A stretch of DNA of 64,000 nt, from positions 62,001 to 126,000 of the forward strand of contig NZ_JACJQJ010000007.1 in NCBI RefSeq assembly GCF_014696615.1, written 5' to 3'. This DNA is from Nostoc linckia FACHB-104 (lineage in GTDB: Bacteria; Cyanobacteriota; Cyanobacteriia; Cyanobacteriales; Nostocaceae). Every line of letters starts with the position of its first letter. The stretch's first letter is position 1. The notes below the pieces were generated by a model that saw only the letters and a list, made by a program, of their open reading frames with translations, was not told the DNA's origin and did not search any database. The position numbers were made by a program, and so were the translations under genes. Below are positions 29,412 through 34,323 of this stretch, piece by piece.

Positions 29412-30149
29412 TTAAGCCTTATCTTCCAATGGGAAAAACTCTTTGGTTTTTCGGGAAAATGACCAGGCAATACCATCAGGATCGCGGTTGCGGCTCCATT
29501 CTGGAAAATCAGGATCATTTCTCCGTTTATATACCGTACTGGAATAAACATTGAGACGTTTAGCTAGTTCTGATTGAATCAGAGAACCAAACACTAATTG
29601 TTTTTCCAATGGTATTGTTGGCTCTTCATGGGTTGCTGGTGGCAATAATTCATCCTCTGTTTCTTCCTCCTGCTGCTCTACTACTGGTGGTTCCAGTAAC
29701 ATCTGAGCAGTTTGGACAATTGGTTGTGGAGGAAGTTCTTTGACAGGCGGTTCACTACTTTCGAGTATGCTTCCCAAGATGGTGGCATTAATAAAGTAAT
29801 AAACCGGACTTTCATCTTCAGAATTCAGAATACTGGCACCAAATTCGTTAGCTTTAGTATCAAGGTAGCGTTTGGCTTGGGAGCCAGAAAAATTACCCTT
29901 GATTGCCAAGTCCATTGGTGTGACTTTACCCTGAGTTTCCAGAACCAGGCGATTGAAAATTGGATTAACTTGCTGACACCATTTTTGCCATTGAATGCGC
30001 TGCCAAGTATTGAAAGCAAGAATCACTAGCATGAAAGCCAGCAAAATTTTCCAGGTGGAAACCAGGAAAATAATCAGAAACGAAATCGGCAAAAGCAGAA
30101 CGAGAAAAGCCTTCCCGCTGCCTTCTAATGTGTTTTCACTCATGCTCAT
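29412..30149 (-). CDS. membrane-anchored protein with C-terminal HTH-like domain
   Basis: About 245 residues. Two hydrophobic segments near the N terminus ('FLVLLLPISFLIIFLVSTW' and 'LLAFMLVILAFNTW') are followed by a linker rich in Pro/Glu (about 130-185). The C-terminal domain 'SELAKRLNVYSSTVYKRRNDPDFPEW' looks like a winged or MerR-like helix-turn-helix plus 'PDGIAWSFS'. I do not recognise a named family. A membrane-tethered regulator is possible. Start taken at Met 30149; the frame opens at 30173. Confidence 0.55.
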   Translation of the reverse strand: MSMSENTLEGSGKAFLVLLLPISFLIIFLVSTWKILLAFMLVILAFNTWQRIQWQKWCQQVNPIFNRLVLETQGKVTPMDLAIKGNFSGSQAKRYLDTKANEFGASILNSEDESPVYYFINATILGSILESSEPPVKELPPQPIVQTAQMLLEPPVVEQQEEETEDELLPPATHEEPTIPLEKQLVFGSLIQSELAKRLNVYSSTVYKRRNDPDFPEWSRNRDPDGIAWSFSRKTKEFFPLEDKA

Positions 30150-30541
30150 GGCCGCCAAGTGAATTGTTAGCAAAGAAATAATTATTATCTTGGCAAAAAT
30201 TGTGACATTTTTTTGTATCTTTTGGCAAATTTGTTGGAAAAATATAACATCAGTGATTCTTATACACTGTAAAGCCCATAAAAAATTAGCAAAAATTTGA
30301 GCTTGAATTGTGCTTATTTACAAGCTTTTGCCAGGAAAAACCTGTTTTTGCCAACGCTTCAGCACAGGCAAATTTTATTGAATACAGTATCAATTAATAC
30401 TAATATAAGCGGGTGCGCTTTATTCTATCACTTGCAGCGGCAAAGCAGAGGGTGCAACGAGAGTAGCGATCGCTCATCGCCAAACTTTCTGTTTCTTGTT
30501 CCCTCTGCCAAACACCAAATTCTAGTTCTCAAAATAAACAC

Positions 30542-30570
30542 TTGACATCTTGTATTACACATACTACATT
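30542..30570 (+). promoter_or_regulatory. candidate sigma70 promoter of the tRNA-like/Y RNA array
   Basis: TTGACA (30542-30547), 17 bases, then TACATT (30565-30570; four of six -10 matches). The expected start at about 30577 is some 36 bases before the first tRNA-like RNA. It is the only strong -35 match noticed ahead of the array. Confidence 0.5.
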
Positions 30571-30612
30571 GAGAATACAAGGCGATGTTCCAAAAGGAGT
30601 AAGCTTTCAACC

Positions 30613-30743
30613 GTAGTGGATAGCTCAAATACCAGAGCGCCCAACTTGCCCGCAAGGGCCGACATATCGAGGGTTACCGCAAATAACAAAAAATATCCTT
30701 GATTGCAATTCTGGAGGTGCAGGTGAAAATCCTGCTCCGCTAC
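30613..30743 (+). ncRNA. tRNA-like Y RNA 1 (YrlA-type)
   Basis: Acceptor stem TAGTGGA (30614-30620)/TCCGCTA (30736-30742), with an eighth pair G30613-C30743. A D arm (GCTC/GAGC) and T arm (GCAGG/CCTGC) are present; the T loop TGAAAAT departs from consensus. Between the arms is a Ro-binding module: hairpin GCCC-GCAA-GGGC, then CCGA with the same bulged-C layout as animal Y RNAs, and GGGTTACC. Unlike the other copies, the strand complementary to ATCGAGG lies 3' (CCTTGAT, about 30697-30703). Probably not a functional tRNA. Confidence 0.8.
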
Positions 30744-30825
30744 ACAAAAATTAGTACTGAGTAATAAGTGCTGAGTTTTGAATTTTTCACTCGAGACTCA
30801 GAACTCACAACTCATAACTTTTCAT

Positions 30826-30950
30826 GTGGTGGGTGGCTCAGTGGTAGAGCGCTAAACATCCTTTTTCACCCCTTGCCTGCAAAGGCCGACGAATGAGGGT
30901 TATCGATTGGGTTCGAGAGGTCGCAGGTTCGATTCCTGCCCCGCCACCCA
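30826..30950 (+). ncRNA. tRNA-like Y RNA 2 with encoded CCA
   Basis: Acceptor TGGTGGG (30827-30833)/CCCGCCA (30940-30946), extra G-1/C73 pair as in tRNA-His, and CCA encoded at 30948-30950. The D arm is GCTC/GAGC and the T arm GCAGG-TTCGATT-CCTGC. The anticodon region is interrupted by the Y module: CCTTTTTC (30860-30867) pairs with GAATGAGG (30891-30898; seven of eight), enclosing TTGCCT-GCAA-AGGCCGA. GGTTATC follows, and then a Pro-like TTGGGT loop. Confidence 0.85.
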
Positions 30951-31021
30951 AAATTAGTACTGAGTTCTAAATTTTAACTTTTTTACTCATAACTCATAAT
31001 TCACAACTTATAACTGTTCAT

Positions 31022-31159
31022 GTGGCAGATGGCGAAATTGGAAAACGCGCTTGACACAAAAACCTTAATTCATCACCTTGCCCGAAAGGGCCGAAGAGTT
31101 GAGGGTTATCGTAATCTAGCAACCGTAAGGTTTTGCAGGTTCAAATCCTGCTCCGCCAC
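31022..31159 (+). ncRNA. tRNA-like Y RNA 3, class II (Leu-like) body
   Basis: Body resembles tRNA-Leu: GGCGAAATTGG D region, a long variable arm AACC-GTAA-GGTT and T arm GCAGG-TTCAAAT-CCTGC. Acceptor TGGCAGA (31023-31029)/TCCGCCA has one A-C mismatch. The Y module sits in the anticodon loop after CACAAAA: CCTTAATTC (31063-31071) pairs with GAGTTGAGG (31096-31104) in all nine positions, enclosing TTGCCC-GAAA-GGGCCGA. GGTTATCG follows. No CCA is encoded. Confidence 0.85.
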
Positions 31160-31194
31160 ACCTAAACTTAATTTTGGATTTTGAATTTTTATAT

Positions 31195-31335
31195 GGGTGG
31201 GTAGCTCAATTGGTAGAGCAATGAACGGGTTAATTACCCATAGTCCTTGGTTCACAACCTTGCCTGAAAAGGCCGACGAGTCGAGGGTTATCGTCAATTC
31301 ATCGGTTGTAGGTTCAAGTCCTACCTCACCCGCCA
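31195..31335 (+). ncRNA. tRNA-like Y RNA 4 with G73 and encoded CCA (Trp-like body)
   Basis: Acceptor GGGTGGG (31195-31201)/CTCACCC (31325-31331), G73 and CCA at 31333-31335. The D arm is GCTC/GAGC, the T arm GTAGG-TTCAAGT-CCTAC, and the variable loop CGGTT. An anticodon stem ATGAA/TTCAT survives; its loop is replaced by a small GGGT/ACCC hairpin and the Y module. CCTTGGTTC (31245-31253) pairs with GAGTCGAGG (31278-31286) in all nine positions, enclosing TTGCCT-GAAA-AGGCCGA. The closest of the six to a normal tRNA. Confidence 0.85.
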
Positions 31336-31357
31336 AAATCTAATTTTGAATTTTTAT

Positions 31358-31482
31358 GTGGCAGGTAGCTCAGTGGTAGAGCGCCTAAAACATCCTTGTT
31401 CACCCCTTGCCTGCAAAGGCCGAAGAATGAGGGTTATCGCCTTCCAAGCGGGATGTCGCAGGTTCGAGTCCTGCCCTGCCAC
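31358..31482 (+). ncRNA. tRNA-like Y RNA 5 (Gly-like anticodon arm)
   Basis: Acceptor TGGCAGG (31359-31365)/CCTGCCA (31475-31481) pairs perfectly, plus G-1/C73. The D arm is GCTC/GAGC and the T arm GCAGG-TTCGAGT-CCTGC. The Y module lies between D arm and anticodon arm: CCTTGTTC (31394-31401) pairs with GAATGAGG (31425-31432), enclosing TTGCCT-GCAA-AGGCCGA. It is followed by TCGC-CTTCCAA-GCGG, a tRNA-Gly(UCC)-like anticodon hairpin. No CCA is encoded. The rsr start codon lies 38 bp on. Confidence 0.85.
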
Positions 31483-31491
31483 CTTTCATTT

Positions 31492-31511
31492 TTGCCCGTA
31501 AGGGCCGGGAG
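31492..31511 (+). promoter_or_regulatory. rsr leader hairpin mimicking the Ro-binding helix
   Basis: TTGCCC-GTAA-GGGCCGGGAG repeats the core of the neighbouring Y RNAs, including the stem, GNRA loop and bulged C. Its 3' side is also the Shine-Dalgarno (GGGAG, 31507-31511), 8 bases before the rsr ATG at 31520. Ro binding here would mask the ribosome site. Structure is seen; regulation is inferred. Confidence 0.6.
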
Positions 31512-31519
31512 ATGAATTT

Positions 31520-33124
31520 ATGAATTATAATTTTTTCACTAAAAAGAAAGCAAATACGCCACAAACTCAGCCTATCCCCGGACGGGAAGCAGAGATGGTT
31601 AAGGGACGTTCCGGCGGGTATATGTTTGAGGCTGGTATTTGGAAAATGCTGCGCCGTTGTCTATTGATTGGTACAGCAAAAAGCACTTACTATGCTGGCA
31701 AACAGGAACTAACAGAAGATTTTGTAAATGTTGTTAAGCAAGCTGTAGCAGAAAATCCTGGGCGGGTTGCAGAGGAAATTCTTTATGCTAGCGATGGCCG
31801 CGCCATCAACAACAGTGCGCCTATCTTGGCTTTAGTGTTGCTATCGATGGGTGAAACACCAGAAGCGAAGAAAGCATTTGGTGACATCTTTGGGCAAGTT
31901 GTCCGTACTGGTAGCCACTTTTATGAATGGCTGAACTACACGAAATCGCTGCGGGGATTTGGTAAGGTGGTGCGCGAAGCTGGTAAAACTTGGCTATCGC
32001 GTGAAGATGTTAAAGGTTTGGCTTATCAACTGTTGAAATATCAACAGCGTCAAGGCTTCTCGCACCGAGATGCATTACGATTGTTCCATATTAAACCACC
32101 TACAGAAATTCACCGAGAGCTATTTGAGTGGGTAGTGAAAGGTTGGGAAGAATTGCCAGCAGACATCCCTTCAGAAGCCTTAGCGCAGATTTGGTGGTAT
32201 GAGTGGTTAAAACGCAACCCTAGCGAAACCCACACTGCGATCGCACAAGGTCGTCTCACCCACGAAATGGCTGCACCTGTCGGTAAAATGGATAAACAAG
32301 CTTGGCAGCTACTTTTCCAAGAAATGCCCATCGGTGCAATGCTGCGTAACCTTGGTTCTTTGACAGAACTAGGCGTGCTACGAGCTGATGAAAGTGCCAA
32401 TCTTCAGCGAGTAGAAGCAGTTCTCAATCATCAAGAACATCTGCGTAAAGGTCGCATACATCCGATTGATGTTTTGAAAGCTCTCAAAACCTATCAATCT
32501 GGTGGTAGATTAGGGCGCAGCCAGAAAACTTGGGAACCAGTTCCACGAATTGTAGACATCTTAGAAAAAGCACTGGAACTATCTTTTGATGTCGTACAAC
32601 CTACAGGCAAAGTTTTCATGCACGCTGTGGATATTTCTGGCTCTATGTCTTGGGGTGTGGTGGATTCAGTGGGTTTAAGCTGCTGTGAAATAGCTACTAC
32701 AATGGCGCTAGTAACAGCAAAAGCTGAGAAAAATTACATGATTCGTGGCTTTGCAACCGAATTTAGAGAACTAGGTATCACCGCTAAAGATACTTTTAGT
32801 TCTGCACTTCGCAAAGCTAGCAATCAAAACTTTGGTGGTACAGATGCTTCTGTGGCCTACGAATGGATGATTAAGAACAAGTTCAAAGCAGATGTAGTTT
32901 GCTTTTGGACTGACAATGAGTCATGGGCTGGTCATAAACATCCCAGTCAAGCCTTGGCGCAGTACCGCCAGAAGGTGAACCCTAATGCTAAGGCAGTGTA
33001 TGTCACCCTTGCACCTTACAACATTACCTTAGTAGATCCTCAAGATCCTCTTTCTTGGGATTTAGCAGGTTTCGACCCTGGAACACCTCGCATCATCCAG
33101 ATGCTAGCTACAGGTGAACTTTAA
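31520..33124 (+). CDS. rsr: Ro60 orthologue, TROVE domain protein
   Basis: 534 residues. A TROVE (HEAT-repeat ring) domain spans about 20-355, e.g. 'GTAKSTYYAGKQELTED' and 'KSLRGFGKVVREAGKTWL'. A von Willebrand A domain follows, with MIDAS residues D371-S373-S375 (DISGSMSWG), T441 and D465. Ro60/Rsr binds Y RNAs on its outer surface and misfolded RNA ends in the ring, and can tether the exonuclease PNPase in bacteria. Genetic context is decisive: Y-RNA-like genes lie immediately up- and downstream. SD GGGAG with 8-base spacing supports this start; an out-of-frame ATG at 31512 stops at once. Confidence 0.95.
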   Translation: MNYNFFTKKKANTPQTQPIPGREAEMVKGRSGGYMFEAGIWKMLRRCLLIGTAKSTYYAGKQELTEDFVNVVKQAVAENPGRVAEEILYASDGRAINNSAPILALVLLSMGETPEAKKAFGDIFGQVVRTGSHFYEWLNYTKSLRGFGKVVREAGKTWLSREDVKGLAYQLLKYQQRQGFSHRDALRLFHIKPPTEIHRELFEWVVKGWEELPADIPSEALAQIWWYEWLKRNPSETHTAIAQGRLTHEMAAPVGKMDKQAWQLLFQEMPIGAMLRNLGSLTELGVLRADESANLQRVEAVLNHQEHLRKGRIHPIDVLKALKTYQSGGRLGRSQKTWEPVPRIVDILEKALELSFDVVQPTGKVFMHAVDISGSMSWGVVDSVGLSCCEIATTMALVTAKAEKNYMIRGFATEFRELGITAKDTFSSALRKASNQNFGGTDASVAYEWMIKNKFKADVVCFWTDNESWAGHKHPSQALAQYRQKVNPNAKAVYVTLAPYNITLVDPQDPLSWDLAGFDPGTPRIIQMLATGEL

Positions 33125-33131
33125 AAAGGCT

Positions 33132-33164
33132 GTTCGCGTAGCGTCTCCGATAGGAGAAGGATAA
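33132..33164. repeat. small dispersed repeat between rsr and Y RNA 6
   Basis: GTTCGCGTAGCGTCTCC.ATAGGAGAAG with a short inverted repeat (TCTCC/GGAGA). It resembles the 25-30 bp dispersed repeats of Nostoc genomes, several of which occur in this window. Confidence 0.5.
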
Positions 33165-33216
33165 AGGCTGAAATCCAAAAATTTTCATCCTTTATTCTTC
33201 AACCTTCATACTTCAT

Positions 33217-33328
33217 GGCGGGTTATCCTGGTTCGCAACTTGCCTTTCGAGGCCGAAGAACTTAGGGTTATCGGTTGTATCTCCACCATTCTGGGGATAG
33301 CGGGTTCAATTCCCGCACCCGCCTTTTT
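33217..33328 (+). ncRNA. tRNA-like Y RNA 6, downstream of rsr, D arm missing
   Basis: Acceptor GGCGGGT (33217-33223)/ACCCGCC (33317-33323) is perfect and is followed by TTTTT, so termination is built in. The T arm is GCGGG-TTCAATT-CCCGC. There is no D arm. The Y module has a UUCG-loop hairpin (GCCT-TTCG-AGGC), CCGA and GGGTTATCG; CCT.GGTTC pairs with GAACT.AGG. A 7-bp hairpin TATCTCC/GGGGATA precedes the T arm. It is the most reduced of the set. Confidence 0.78.
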
Positions 33329-33468
33329 GATTTTTTATCTCTTCATGAGCAGCTCTTTATTTTATGCATCCTGGCAGAAAGAACTCTCTTTTCTTGCCTA
33401 TGATGGCTAACACATAAATATTTTCGCAAGTTAAAGAAGCGTAATGTTGTGATAGCTTGTTGATAGAT

Positions 33469-33505
33469 TCTCCCGATACAGTTATGACATAACTGTATCG
33501 GGAGA
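33469..33505. promoter_or_regulatory. 37-bp near-perfect palindrome upstream of a receiver gene
   Basis: Arms of 18 bp (TCTCCCGATACAGTTATG and its exact complement) separated by one base, ending 45 bp before the ATG at 33551. No U-run follows. It could be an operator for a dimeric regulator or a hairpin in the leader. Confidence 0.55.
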
Positions 33506-33550
33506 GTTCCTCCGTAATTGATTAGGGCAACTAGGGAGGCACATCTAATC

Positions 33551-34000
33551 ATGACAAAAAATACAGAGGAAGCGCATCCTCAAAAAGACACAAAAAATTT
33601 TCCATCTTTAGATAACTTGCGAGTTTTATTAGTAGATGATAACGAAGATAGCCTTTTTCTCACTACGTTTATTTTAGAAAATCAAGGATTTCAAGTAACA
33701 ACAGCAACATCAGTTACACAAGCTCTAGAGACAATTGAAGAATCGAAATTTGATATCTTAATTTCTGATATTGCCATGCCAGACATTGATGGTTATTCTT
33801 TAATTCGTAAAATTAGAAATAGTACCCTGACCGAACAAAGAGAAATGCCAGCTATAGCGCTAACTGCCCTGAGTTCTGATGAAAGTCGCAGTATGGCTCT
33901 AGCATCAGGGTTTCAAAGCTATGTTAATAAACCTGTAGAACCTACTATATTAATATCAGAAATAAGACGTTTAATTAGCAATAATCAAACTACTATATAA
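33551..34000 (+). CDS. single-domain response regulator
   Basis: About 149 residues with a complete receiver: 'VLLVDDNEDS' acidic pocket, phospho-acceptor in 'ILISDIAMPDIDGYSLI', 'AIALTALSS' and 'GFQSYVNKPVEP'. There is no output domain, so it is a CheY/Spo0F-like phosphate carrier. Start at ATG 33551 after GGGAGG; the frame opens at TTG 33518. Its receiver is similar to the C-terminal receiver of the hybrid kinase at 34319-36493, which points to a functional pair. Confidence 0.88.
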   Translation: MTKNTEEAHPQKDTKNFPSLDNLRVLLVDDNEDSLFLTTFILENQGFQVTTATSVTQALETIEESKFDILISDIAMPDIDGYSLIRKIRNSTLTEQREMPAIALTALSSDESRSMALASGFQSYVNKPVEPTILISEIRRLISNNQTTI

Positions 34001-34134
34001 ATTTAATATATATACAACTGTATTAATTCTGAGATGGCGACAGCTTTTCCAGAATTGTTGATGTGTTAGACTTACGCCTAACACATCCTACATAATGCTG
34101 TATTCATTAAGAATTTTGAATTGGGCTTTGCGCT

Positions 34135-34323
34135 ACTAGTACAGTGCAGCGTAAATAAACAGACCATACCCTACGGGAAGCCGCTCCGCGTCTACAAAAT
34201 CAACAAAAAGCTTACTCTGTCTTAATTTTGAATTTTGCGAAAAGTTGCGTGCGGGGGTTCCCCCCGTTGAGCAAACTTTTCAAGACGAATTTTGAATTTT
34301 GAATTCCGCCTTGCGGTACTAGT
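34135..34323. mobile_element. MITE-like element, copy 2 (189 bp), with two nested insertions
   Basis: Ends ACTAGTAC (34135-34142) and GTACTAGT (34316-34323). In reverse complement it matches the 99 bp copy at 21183-21281 but carries a 27 bp dispersed repeat (34168-34194, CCCTACGGGAAGCCGC core) and about 50 bp with a GAAAAGTT/AACTTTTC hairpin (34239-34281). The right end supplies the TAG stop of the hybrid kinase gene. Confidence 0.7.

Noticed and set aside
31106-31336. Minus-strand ORF of 76 codons starting MAGEVGLEPTTDEL
   Set aside because: It is antisense to tRNA-like RNAs 3 and 4; this MAGEVGLEPT pattern is the familiar spurious translation of tRNA T-arm sequence.
30613-31482. Five ordinary tRNA genes
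   Set aside because: Acceptor, D and T arms are tRNA-like, but a 50-70 base module interrupts the anticodon arm in every unit and matches a Y RNA core, so they cannot decode as they stand. Splicing was considered, but there is no self-splicing intron core.
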